A stretch of 64,000 nucleotides of DNA. It comes from Variovorax sp. MHTC-1 (GTDB lineage: Bacteria; Pseudomonadota; Gammaproteobacteria; Burkholderiales; Burkholderiaceae_C). The notes under the pieces are model-generated. The model saw only the letters and a list, made by a program, of their open reading frames with translations. It was not told the origin of the DNA and did no database searches. The stretch lies in assembly GCF_003984645.1 (NCBI RefSeq), contig NZ_RWKI01000002.1, forward strand, positions 248,001 through 312,000, in the 5' to 3' direction. Each line of letters begins with the position of its first letter. Positions within the stretch are counted from its first letter, which is position 1. The translations under genes were made by a program, and so were the position numbers. Below, piece by piece: positions 35,572 through 45,499 of the stretch.

Positions 35572-36093
35572 TCAGTAGCCGAGAAAGCGAAGGGGGTCGA
35601 GCGAACCTTTGAAAAGGGGCACCTTGAACCACACTTCGAACATGAAGAAGAAGAGCGTGTTGACGGCCAGCGCGATGAGCACGCTCTTGACCCACGAGTA
35701 CTTGCCAAGAACGATCATGAACAGCGCGATGTAGAGCGCCGATGCGATGTACAGCCCCAGGAAGGAAACGGCCAGCACGTACACCGTCGCCGGAATCAGC
35801 ACGGACATCACGCGCTTCAATTGCTCCGAATCGACGAAAACCTCGGTCTTCTTGTGCTTTCCGAGCAGGGCTTGATACAGGATGCCGGCGCCCGAGATGG
35901 TGATGATCAGGCCGATGTAGAAGGGAAAGTAACCCGCCCCGGGGCCGTCGGTGGTCCAGCCGGCGCCCAGCCTGCGGCTTTCGTAGATCACTACCAGGCC
36001 GATGATCAACAGGACCGCCGCAACCACCGCCTCCACCAGATTGGTGGCAACGCCCACGCGCGCCGGGCTGTCGGAATTCTCTTCGTGCTCCAT
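35572..36093 (-). CDS. tctB: Tripartite tricarboxylate transporter, small membrane subunit
   Basis: The 173-residue protein has four transmembrane helices (starting LVEAVVAAVLLIIGLVVIYE) and the family loop TDGPGAGYFPFYIGLIITIS. It pairs with TctA in the inner membrane. Start and stop fit tightly between tctC and tctA (98-bp and 21-bp gaps). The poorly conserved sequence is normal for this subunit; placement gives most of the support. Confidence 0.85.
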   Translation of the reverse strand: MEHEENSDSPARVGVATNLVEAVVAAVLLIIGLVVIYESRRLGAGWTTDGPGAGYFPFYIGLIITISGAGILYQALLGKHKKTEVFVDSEQLKRVMSVLIPATVYVLAVSFLGLYIASALYIALFMIVLGKYSWVKSVLIALAVNTLFFFMFEVWFKVPLFKGSLDPLRFLGY

Positions 36094-36191
36094 GGAGCCC
36101 CCATCGTGTATTTGTGATGAAAACGGAATGCGGCGCCCCCGCCATGCACCGCTCGGGGTGATGGCTGCTGCGTGCGCCGCTCGGCGCGCTG

Positions 36192-37223
36192 TTACTTGCC
36201 GCTTGCGGCCATGAAGCCGGCTTCAGTCATCAGGGTGCGATGGGTAGCCTCTGCGTCTGCGAGCCACTTCTTGAACGCGTCGCCGGTCATGAAGGTCGAG
36301 TTGAAGGCACCCTTCTCCATGTATTCCTTCCACTCGGGCGTGGCCGCGACCTTGGTCAGCAGGTCCACATAGAACGCGAGCTGGTCGGGCGTCACGCCCG
36401 CGGGCATGAAGATGCCGCGCAGCATGGTGTAGTTGGTCGGCACGCCGGCTTCCTTGCAGGTCGGGATGTCGTTCCACGACTGCGTGTCGGTGACCTTGGC
36501 CTTGAAGGGCATGCGCTCGTCGTCGAACACGCACAGGGCGCGCAGCTTGCCGGCGCGCCACTGGGCGACCGCCTCGATGGGGTTGTTCACGGTGGAATGC
36601 ACGTGGCCGCCCACCAGCTGCACCGCGACTTCGCCGCCGCCCTTGAAGGGCACGTAGATGAACTTCGTGCCGGTGGCCTTCTCGAGAGCCACCGTGATGA
36701 TCTGGTCTTCCTGCTTCGAGCCGGTGCCGGCCATCTTGAACTTGCTCGGCCCCGCCGCTTTCGCCGCGGCGATGTACTCGGCGGCACTCTTGTAGGGCTG
36801 CTCGGCGTTCGTCCACAGCACGAACTGGTCGAGCGCGAGCATGGCGACCGGCGTCATGTCCTTCCAGTTGAAGGGCACGCCGGTGGCCATCGGCGTCGTG
36901 AACAGGTTCGACAGCGAGATCACGATCTTGTGCGGATCGCCCTTCGCTTCCTTGACCGCAAGGAAGCCCTCGGCGCCGGCGCCGCCCGACTTGTTGACGA
37001 CGATGAGCGGCTCCTTCATCAGCTTGTGCTTGATGATGATGCCCTGCATCAGTCGCGCCATCTGGTCGGCGCCCCCGCCGGTGCCGGCAGGGATGACGAA
37101 TTCCACCGGCTTGGTGGGCTCCCACGCGGCGAAGGCAGGTGTCGTGACCGCCAGCGCCATGACGGCCGCGGTGGACAGGCTGGCTGTGCAGGCCTGGGTA
37201 CGCGAAATGAGATTCCGAATCAT
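36192..37223 (-). CDS. tctC: Tripartite tricarboxylate transporter substrate-binding protein
   Basis: The 343-residue periplasmic receptor has a signal peptide (residues about 1-32, ending VTTPAFA), the TctC-family mature start WEPTKPVEFVIPAGTGGGAD, and internal motifs GTGSKQEDQIITVALEKATG and GGHVHSTVNNPIEAV. It captures an anionic solute for TctAB. The start follows AGGAGACAAC. It is first in the operon, and the FNR-type palindrome lies 93 bp upstream, so the transporter probably shares control with oxc. Confidence 0.9.
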   Translation of the reverse strand: MIRNLISRTQACTASLSTAAVMALAVTTPAFAAWEPTKPVEFVIPAGTGGGADQMARLMQGIIIKHKLMKEPLIVVNKSGGAGAEGFLAVKEAKGDPHKIVISLSNLFTTPMATGVPFNWKDMTPVAMLALDQFVLWTNAEQPYKSAAEYIAAAKAAGPSKFKMAGTGSKQEDQIITVALEKATGTKFIYVPFKGGGEVAVQLVGGHVHSTVNNPIEAVAQWRAGKLRALCVFDDERMPFKAKVTDTQSWNDIPTCKEAGVPTNYTMLRGIFMPAGVTPDQLAFYVDLLTKVAATPEWKEYMEKGAFNSTFMTGDAFKKWLADAEATHRTLMTEAGFMAASGK

Positions 37224-37315
37224 GTTGTCTCCTATGTGGGCTGTGCTCTTCTTGCATGGAATCTCAGTCGAAATCCCAGTGAAGCGAATGCTGCGCGCCG
37301 CCGCCCAAAGCCGGC

Positions 37316-37329
37316 TTGACCATGGTCAA
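37316..37329. promoter_or_regulatory. FNR-type operator upstream of tctC
   Basis: TTGACCATGGTCAA is a perfect palindrome with TTGAC-N4-GTCAA spacing. The right flank (CTTTTCGGA) matches the flank of the oxc/crp site (CTTTCCGGA) at all but one base. The distance to the tctC ATG is about 93 bp. The twin sites are the main evidence for one regulon. Confidence 0.65.
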
Positions 37330-37392
37330 CTTTTCGGAGATTCCGTATGCGGGTAAGCCCGTGCCGCGCCGGCAACCCAGGAGGATGGAATC

Positions 37393-37428
37393 AAGGGTTT
37401 ACCCTTTAATCGGGTAAACCCTATAAGA
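37393..37428 (+). promoter_or_regulatory. Palindromic operator overlapping a sigma-70-like promoter
   Basis: AGGGTTTACCC (37393-37403) and GGGTAAACCCT (37411-37421) form a perfect 11-bp inverted repeat. The -35-like TTTACC (37397-37402) lies in the left arm and a -10-like TATAAG (37421-37426) begins at the end of the right arm, with an 18-base spacer. It lies 38 bp upstream of the small gene at 37466. A repressor binding the palindrome would block the promoter. Confidence 0.55.
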
Positions 37429-37465
37429 TGCACGGAACTCGACTTTGCAATCCAGGAGTTCCCTA

Positions 37466-37705
37466 ATGTCTACCACCCTCGACCCATCGTCCCGCGCGAA
37501 TGCATTCGGCGGCCTGGCCGGCGCGTTCAAGGCCTTGGCCGATGAAGCCAGCATGCTCGTTCATGCCTTGCTGAATCCGAACAAGATCATCGAGGAAGTC
37601 GAACAGATGCGCGCCCTACACCAGGACGCGAACAAGATCGAAGCCAGCAACCCGGCGCGCGCCGCCGCGTTGCGCTCGCAGGCCTCTCGCGTCGGCCTGC
37701 GCTGA
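37466..37705 (+). CDS. Small conserved protein, paralogue of the one at 20224
   Basis: The 79-residue protein contains SSRANAFGGLAGAFKALA and LVHALLNPNKIIEEVEQM and aligns without gaps with the 78-residue protein at 20224-20460 at about three quarters identity (by eye). It has no signal peptide or cysteines. The ATG follows AGGAG at seven bases; an upstream ATG at 37445 lacks such a site. It has its own palindromic promoter and is followed by a hairpin. It is next to a toxin-antitoxin-like pair on the opposite strand. The function is unknown. Confidence 0.75.
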   Translation: MSTTLDPSSRANAFGGLAGAFKALADEASMLVHALLNPNKIIEEVEQMRALHQDANKIEASNPARAAALRSQASRVGLR

Positions 37706-37714
37706 GCGCGCATT

Positions 37715-37731
37715 CGCCGGCCAAGCCGGCG
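37715..37731. terminator. GC-rich hairpin between convergent genes
   Basis: CGCCGGC-CAA-GCCGGCG is a perfect 7-bp stem with a three-base loop, between the stop of the small gene (37705) and the stop of the convergent nucleotidyltransferase gene (37742). No T-run follows, so it is only a terminator candidate. Confidence 0.4.
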
Positions 37732-37741
37732 AGGATTCAGC

Positions 37742-38446
37742 TCAGGTCAATACCCTCCTCAATGCGCGAATGCGCTGCCATACCTGCGCCTGCGTACCGG
37801 CCATGCCCATGACATGCATGCACCGCTCCAGCCAGCCGGTGCGCTCGCGCATGCGTTCGATGGCGCGCTGCAAGTCGCGGCGCACGGCCACCCCGTAGGC
37901 ACCTTCGGCCTTTGCGACGGCATCGCGCAGCAGCGCCAAGGTCGGCTTCATCATCGCCAGGTCGATCAGGTCGCGGCTGAACACGCCGTCATCGGGCCAG
38001 CGGTCGGAGTTGGCGAGCAGCTTGCTTGCGGCCATGTCCAAAAGCGTGAGCGTCGGAACGCCGCACAGTTCATCGGCTTTGCCAGGTGCCCGCAACGCCA
38101 TGCGGGCCTCGAACACGATCTCGAACTTGATCGGCTGGTCATCGACCTGCACGCGCGTGCGGATGCCGTACTGGTCGGCACGCAGTTCTCCAGCCTGCGC
38201 CAGCGGTGTGGCATCCGCCCGCGTGACAGCCGCGAGCCCGTCGATGCCCGTCATTGCCTGCCGAAGCTGACGGTATGCCGCAAGGTCCGACACGAGGAAA
38301 TCGATGTCCACCGATTCGCGGTACTCGCCGAAGCGCAGCGCGATCGCGGTCCCGCCGCCGAACAGGCAACCCAGCTCGCGCAGCCGCGACCCGTCGAGCG
38401 CCTGGAGTACCCGAGCGACGCGGCGGTGATGCGGCCGTTCAAACAA
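37742..38446 (-). CDS. Nucleotidyltransferase of the AbiEii/AbiGii toxin type
   Basis: The 234-residue protein has the nucleotidyltransferase motif CLFGGGTAIALRFGEYRESVDIDFLVSD (GGTA and ESxDID with the metal-binding Asp pair), shared with AbiEii-type toxins and with MNT-like enzymes. The C-terminal helical domain is Arg-rich. The ATG overlaps the stop of the upstream HTH gene by eight bases, the common order of antitoxin then toxin. It lies in a small accessory patch. The pairing with an XRE-type HTH protein rather than an AbiEi-type one is unusual. Confidence 0.7.
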   Translation of the reverse strand: MFERPHHRRVARVLQALDGSRLRELGCLFGGGTAIALRFGEYRESVDIDFLVSDLAAYRQLRQAMTGIDGLAAVTRADATPLAQAGELRADQYGIRTRVQVDDQPIKFEIVFEARMALRAPGKADELCGVPTLTLLDMAASKLLANSDRWPDDGVFSRDLIDLAMMKPTLALLRDAVAKAEGAYGVAVRRDLQRAIERMRERTGWLERCMHVMGMAGTQAQVWQRIRALRRVLT

Positions 38447-38924
38447 CGGGATCGTTCCCTAGAGCCAGCCGCAAGGCATCGACGAGGTCACGCTCGGCCG
38501 CGGACAGCGTCGCAGGATCGAGGTGCCGCCAGTTGCGCTCGTAGATGCCCAGTGCTTCGCGCGGCGTCAGTTCCTGCGGGCCATGGACCTGCCACGCGAG
38601 TTCCTTGAGCCCGGGGTAGTCGGCGATGCGGATGCGCGCGGGAAGCCAGCCTTGGCGGTGCGCTTCGGCGGGCGCAGCAGCTTCTTCCTGCGGCTTGACA
38701 TCGACGGCCAGACCCAGAGCCGCCAGCACCCGCAGGTATGCACCCATGGTGACCGCCGGCTCGCCCTTCTCGATTCGATGCAAGGTCACACGCGAGATGC
38801 CGGCCGCTTCGGCCGCGGCGACAGCGCTGATGCCCAGGTCCTTGCGGCGCCAGCGCGCCGCGGCGCCAATGCTAGCCAGGATTTCGGCAGATTGGCGGGT
38901 CAGTTCAGGGGCAGAAGAAGGCAT
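38439..38924 (-). CDS. XRE-family HTH protein, probable antitoxin
   Basis: The 161-residue protein has an XRE helix-turn-helix in its N-terminal third (SAVAAAEAAGISRVTLHRIEKGEPAVTMGAYLRVLAALG) and a C-terminal domain rich in Leu/Arg. The linked nucleotidyltransferase and the operator upstream support an antitoxin role. The start at 38924 stands just downstream of the 38929-38974 inverted repeat. With the putative -35 TTGACA within that repeat, the transcript would have a very short leader. Confidence 0.7.
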   Translation of the reverse strand: MPSSAPELTRQSAEILASIGAAARWRRKDLGISAVAAAEAAGISRVTLHRIEKGEPAVTMGAYLRVLAALGLAVDVKPQEEAAAPAEAHRQGWLPARIRIADYPGLKELAWQVHGPQELTPREALGIYERNWRHLDPATLSAAERDLVDALRLALGNDPVV

Positions 38925-38928
38925 AAGT

Positions 38929-38974
38929 GTTTCTCATTTTGAACAAATAGCCTAATTTGTCAATAATGAGAAAC
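38929..38974 (-). promoter_or_regulatory. Nested inverted repeat and promoter of the HTH/nucleotidyltransferase pair
   Basis: GTTTCTCATT (38929-38938) and AATGAGAAAC (38965-38974) are perfect inverted repeats that enclose a second pair, CAAAT (38944-38948) and ATTTG (38955-38959). On the minus strand a perfect TTGACA lies at 38963-38958, with a plausible -10 (CAAAAT) 16 bases on. The region is AT-rich compared with its surroundings. Autorepression by the HTH protein is likely. Confidence 0.6.
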
Positions 38975-38985
38975 ATATTTCGGCC

Positions 38986-41703
<2,718 letters not shown>

Positions 41704-41809
41704 GGACCGCACTTTAGGCCGCCGCCAATGAAATGGGCTGCCGTTCCAGCGGCTCTCTCAAGGTTACTGCAGCATAGAATGCCGCGATTCATCGAATTCA
41801 AAGCATTTC

Positions 41810-42274
41810 ATGCATCTGGACACGATCGACCTGCGCATCCTCGACGAGCTGCAGCGCGACGGCGCGCTCTCGAACGTCGAGCTCGCGCGGCGCGTGCACC
41901 TGTCGCCCTCGCCCTGCCTCGCGCGCGTGAAGGCGCTCGAAACCGCGGGCGTGATCCAGCGCTACGTGGCGCTGGCCAATGCGGCCGTGCTGGGGCTGGG
42001 GCTCAACGTGTTCATCTCGATCAGCCTCAAGACGCAGAGCAAGAAGTCGCTGGCCGACTTCGAGCAGCGCATCGCCGAGCACGACGAGGTGATGGAGTGC
42101 TACCTGATGACCGGCGACAGCGACTACCTGATCCGGGTCGCGCTGCCCGACATCGGCGCGCTCGAGAAGTTCATCCTCGAGCAGCTGACGCCCATCGCGG
42201 GCATCGAGAAGATCCGCTCGAGCTTTGCGCTCAAGCAGGTGCGCTACAAGACGGCGCTGCCGTTGCCGAAGTAG
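41810..42274 (+). CDS. Lrp/AsnC family regulator next to aceE
   Basis: The 154-residue regulator has an HTH ([40 protein letters not shown]) and an AsnC effector domain ([20 protein letters not shown]). It is divergent from aceE across about 105 bp. In Pseudomonas the related MdeR controls mdeAB (methionine gamma-lyase and an AceE-like E1), so it probably controls this E1 gene in response to an amino acid. No mdeA-like gene is in the window. Confidence 0.88.
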   Translation: MHLDTIDLRILDELQRDGALSNVELARRVHLSPSPCLARVKALETAGVIQRYVALANAAVLGLGLNVFISISLKTQSKKSLADFEQRIAEHDEVMECYLMTGDSDYLIRVALPDIGALEKFILEQLTPIAGIEKIRSSFALKQVRYKTALPLPK

Positions 42275-42306
42275 CGCGTCATTCCCGCCGTTCGCGCCGA
42301 GCCTGC

Positions 42307-42328
42307 CTGTCCTGAGCTTGTCGAAAGG
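42307..42328. repeat. Widespread short intergenic repeat
   Basis: CCTGTCCTGAGCTTGTCGAA followed by AGG is a short sequence found, to my knowledge, in many proteobacterial intergenic regions (the reverse complement contains CGACAAGCTCAGGAC). It stands between the Lrp stop (42274) and the convergent membrane protein stop (42345). No other gene fits this gap. Confidence 0.5.
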
Positions 42329-42344
42329 CGAAGCGCTCGTCCCC

Positions 42345-43556
42345 TCAGCGCGTGTGCTGCAGCAGGCGCGCCGCCGTCTCGTACATCGCGACGTTGTTGA
42401 AGGCCGCGAGCCCGGCTGTCAGCAGCGCGATGCACGCGGCGACCGGGCCAGGCAGCGAACGCGCGGCAAACACCGCGAGCGCCATCAGGAGCGGCAGGAA
42501 GTGCGCGGCATAGAGAAAGGTCTCCTCGCCGTAGACCAGATGCAGCACGACTTGCGCCGCCAGCGTGAGTCCGAGCACCTTGCCGAAGACATGCCACTGC
42601 GGCGAACGCAGGAGCCCGTGGGTGCCGGCCGCCAGCAGCAGGGTCCACAGGCCGAGCGCGAGCATGCCCGCCCAGCTGCCCGAGCCGGGCGCGCTCAGTT
42701 GCACCGTGAGCCAGTTCAGTTTCGGCGCTTCGGATGCCTGGGCCAGCAGCACTTCGGGCAGGCTGATCGGATGCCAGAACATGCCGGCGAGCTGGTTCAG
42801 CACGGTGCCGGACTCCTGGAGGCCCATGTAGTCCACCTCTTCGCGGCTGCCGAGAAAGAAGAACTTGGCGAAGCTGTAGAGAAAGCGCTGCGGCACAGTG
42901 AGGAGGGCGACGATCGCGAACGCGATCGCGCTGATGGCGAGCGCGCGCCGCCAGGGCCGCTGTACCACGGCCAGCGCCAGCCCCGCGACCCAGTTGGTGA
43001 CCGTGATGCTGAGGCTCGCGATGCTGGCGGCGATCAGCAGCCGGTCGCTCACCGGCCGATGCGCCGCCAGCGCCGCGACCAGCAGCACCCACAGCAGGGT
43101 CAGCGATCCGACGCCGAAGGTCTCCGGCACCGAGAACCAGAACTGGAAGCCGGCGCTCGAAATGGCCAACAGCGAGAAGCTGGCCGCAACGAAGCGGCCG
43201 GTGCCGAGCAGCCGGCACAGCGCGTAGAAAGAGACCACCCACAGCACCGCCACCAGGACCGTGAAGCGCATGGCCGCCTGCAGATCGCTGCCCGGCCACA
43301 GCGCGCGCAGTGCGGCGACCAGCGGATGGATGAGGATCGAGGCGATCGGATGGACCTTGGTGCGGTAGTGGTTGCTCTGCGAGTCCACCATGTTGGCCAG
43401 CACGCGCGGCAGGTCGGCCTGGAACCAAGCGTCCAGGCCCTCGGGCCGAAAGAGCTGCGGCGGCAATTGGCGCGACAAGGTCAGCAGCAGCCACAGCGCC
43501 AGCGCCGCGAGCAAGGCGGCGAGCAGCGCATCCCAGGCGAGGCTGCGCTTCGTCAT
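42345..43556 (-). CDS. Multispanning membrane protein, glycosyltransferase-like
   Basis: The 403-residue protein has about ten membrane helices, an aromatic-rich loop early on (SNHYRTKVHPIASILIHPL) and no known soluble domain. The arrangement resembles membrane glycosyltransferases of the C superfamily, but the expected DD or DE motif in the first loop is not clear. It directly follows a HAD-UbiA gene and a small transporter, so a lipid-linked sugar pathway is suggested by context only. The ATG lies a few bases after a type A repeat, and its ribosome binding site is not evident. Function unknown. Confidence 0.55.
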   Translation of the reverse strand: MTKRSLAWDALLAALLAALALWLLLTLSRQLPPQLFRPEGLDAWFQADLPRVLANMVDSQSNHYRTKVHPIASILIHPLVAALRALWPGSDLQAAMRFTVLVAVLWVVSFYALCRLLGTGRFVAASFSLLAISSAGFQFWFSVPETFGVGSLTLLWVLLVAALAAHRPVSDRLLIAASIASLSITVTNWVAGLALAVVQRPWRRALAISAIAFAIVALLTVPQRFLYSFAKFFFLGSREEVDYMGLQESGTVLNQLAGMFWHPISLPEVLLAQASEAPKLNWLTVQLSAPGSGSWAGMLALGLWTLLLAAGTHGLLRSPQWHVFGKVLGLTLAAQVVLHLVYGEETFLYAAHFLPLLMALAVFAARSLPGPVAACIALLTAGLAAFNNVAMYETAARLLQHTR

Positions 43557-43562
43557 GGGTGC

Positions 43563-43653
43563 GTGGGGGCCCACGCCGGCGCCGGGCCGCCCCCAACGCG
43601 GCGTGCGGCCCCCTCGGGGGGCAGCGACGACACGAAGTGCGGGAGCGTGGGGG
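43563..43653 (-). repeat. Type A intercistronic hairpin repeat, copy 3
   Basis: Read on the minus strand after the HAD-UbiA stop: GGCCCCCACGCTCCCGCACT, TCGTGTCGTCGCTG, CCCCCCGAGGGGGCC and a second GC palindrome (GGCGGCCCGGCGCCGG). An ATG seven bases after the stop opens a 34-codon frame that ends beside the next gene start. Orientation and position match copies 1 and 2. Confidence 0.7.
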
Positions 43654-43659
43654 CCATCC

Positions 43660-45075
43660 TCACCCTGCCATCCATATCGCGACGGCCCCGATCGCCACGG
43701 CCAGCCGGCTGACCCAGTCGCGCGCGGCAAAGACCACCGGATCGTCGTGCAGCACGCCGCGGATCGCCTTGAGCCAGATGCGCATGGTCCAGAACAGGAA
43801 AACCGGGATCAGGATCCAGAGATATTCGGGGTCTTCGTAGCGCGCCAACATCTCCTGGTCGTGCAGGTAGAGGCCGAGCAGCAGGGCCGCCATCTGCCCG
43901 GCAGCGACGCCGGTGCACAGCACGAAGGGCGCATCGGTAGCCACGTAGCCGCGATTGCGCTTCATCTGGCGCACCTCGGCGGGCGGGCCGGTCAGCTCGA
44001 CGTAGCGCTTGGCCAGCGCCAGGCTCAGGAAGATGAAGAGCGAAAACGAGAGGATCCAGAAGGACAGCGGCTGGCCCGTGGCCGCCGTTCCGGCCGCCAC
44101 CCGGATCGTGTAGAGGCCGGCCAGCGAGAACACGTCGACCACCGCGCGGCGCTTGAGATGCAGCGAGTAGGCCGTGGTCAGCGCCATGTAGAGCAGCAGC
44201 ACGCCCACGAAGGCATCCGGCAGCAGCGCGAGCGACAGCGCCAGCGAAGCGGCGCACAGCACGCCCGCCATGACCAGGCCCGCGGGCACCGAGATCTCGC
44301 CGGCGGCGAAGGGCCGCGTGCGCTTGCGGTGATGCCGCCGGTCCGTTTCGAGGTCGAGCAGGTCGTTAAGCACGTAGATCCCCGAGGCCATCAGGCCGAA
44401 GGCCAGGAAGGCGAGCGCCGCGTTGACGACCAGCGGCTGCGTGAGCTCGTGCAGCACCGGCATCAGCGGCAGGAAGATCAGCACGTTCTTGAGCCACTGG
44501 TGCAGCCGGGCGCCGTACAGATAGCGCCTCCAGGACGTGCGCGGCGGCACGATGTGCGCCACGACCGTGCTCGCACCGGCCGCGCGCCGGGCCAGCGCTT
44601 CGGAGCGGCTGACGACCACCGCGGCTTCGGCGCCGCGCCAGACCGCGAGGTCCACGCTGTGATCGCCGGCATAGCAGAAGGCGCGGCCGCCTGCGTCGGC
44701 CTCGATCGCCGCCAGCTTGCCCGCTCCGCGCAGGTTGCGCTCGCCATCGGAGGCGAGCACCGCATCGAAAAGGCCCAGGTGCCGGGCCACCGCATGCGCG
44801 AGCCTGGCGTCGCTCGCCGTGACCAGAACCGTGCGCCGGCCGGCGGCGCGCGCATTGCGCACCAGCTCGATCACCTCGGGCCGGTAGGGCAGCGTCGTCA
44901 CATCGATGGTGATGCGCTGCGCCACCTCGTCCTTGAACGCCGCCTTGCCGCGCAGCAGCCAGAGCGGCAGGGAGAGCAGCGACAGCGGCGAAGCGCGCAC
45001 CAGCTGCAGCAGGGATTCGTGCAGCAAGTCGGTCGCGACCAGCGTGCCATCGAGGTCGACGTACAAGGGCAACAA
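43660..45075 (-). CDS. HAD-UbiA fusion prenyltransferase
   Basis: The 471-residue protein has an N-terminal HAD phosphatase domain (YVDLDGTLVATD with DxD, VTASDARLAHAVARHLGLF, AGDHSVDLAVW) to about residue 180 and a C-terminal UbiA-type membrane prenyltransferase (NDLLDLETDRRHHRKRTRPF, the Asp-rich motif; second Asp region near VVDVFSLAGLYTIRVAAG). It resembles decaprenyl-phosphate phosphoribosyltransferase relatives. The start is a TTG; no ATG precedes the domain. It is likely cotranscribed with the small transporter upstream and the membrane protein downstream. Substrate unknown. Confidence 0.8.
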   Translation of the reverse strand: MLPLYVDLDGTLVATDLLHESLLQLVRASPLSLLSLPLWLLRGKAAFKDEVAQRITIDVTTLPYRPEVIELVRNARAAGRRTVLVTASDARLAHAVARHLGLFDAVLASDGERNLRGAGKLAAIEADAGGRAFCYAGDHSVDLAVWRGAEAAVVVSRSEALARRAAGASTVVAHIVPPRTSWRRYLYGARLHQWLKNVLIFLPLMPVLHELTQPLVVNAALAFLAFGLMASGIYVLNDLLDLETDRRHHRKRTRPFAAGEISVPAGLVMAGVLCAASLALSLALLPDAFVGVLLLYMALTTAYSLHLKRRAVVDVFSLAGLYTIRVAAGTAATGQPLSFWILSFSLFIFLSLALAKRYVELTGPPAEVRQMKRNRGYVATDAPFVLCTGVAAGQMAALLLGLYLHDQEMLARYEDPEYLWILIPVFLFWTMRIWLKAIRGVLHDDPVVFAARDWVSRLAVAIGAVAIWMAG

Positions 45076-45079
45076 AGCC

Positions 45080-45454
45080 TCAGCTCCTGCTCAAGACCAC
45101 GACCCCGGCCAGGATGATGGCGATGCCCAGCACCCGGCCGGAGGTCAACGGCTCTCCGAACAACTGCCATGCCAGCAGCGCTGCGATCACATAGCCCATC
45201 GACAGCATCGGATAGGCGATGGTCACATCGACGCGCGTCAGCGCGATGATCCACAGCCCTGCGCTCACGAAATAGCAGACCAGGCCGAGAACGATCCAGG
45301 GCTGGGTGGCCGCGTTGCACGCCGCCGCCATCAGCGATTGCCCGCTGCCCATGGTCACCGTGCCGAGCGTCTTGGCGCCGGCCTTGAGCATCAGCTGCGC
45401 CGCCGAGTTGAGCAGCACGCCCGCGAAGATGATCGAAAAGGTCTGCAGATTCAT
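45080..45454 (-). CDS. Small four-helix transporter of the SMR/DMT type
   Basis: The 124-residue protein has four helices (NLQTFSIIFAGVLLNSAAQL, then a mid helix and GEPLTSGRVLGIAIILAGVV). The features AQLMLKAGAK and TIAYPMLSMGYVIAALL resemble EmrE/ArnE-like subunits. ArnE/F relatives flip lipid-linked aminoarabinose, consistent with the neighbouring prenyltransferase-like gene. The start ATG at 45454 begins the first helix; a longer frame adds a non-helical stretch. Confidence 0.7.
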   Translation of the reverse strand: MNLQTFSIIFAGVLLNSAAQLMLKAGAKTLGTVTMGSGQSLMAAACNAATQPWIVLGLVCYFVSAGLWIIALTRVDVTIAYPMLSMGYVIAALLAWQLFGEPLTSGRVLGIAIILAGVVVLSRS

Positions 45455-45499
45455 GAAGATCCATGCCCGTCGAAGGCAAGGATCATGCCCTGGCACCCT

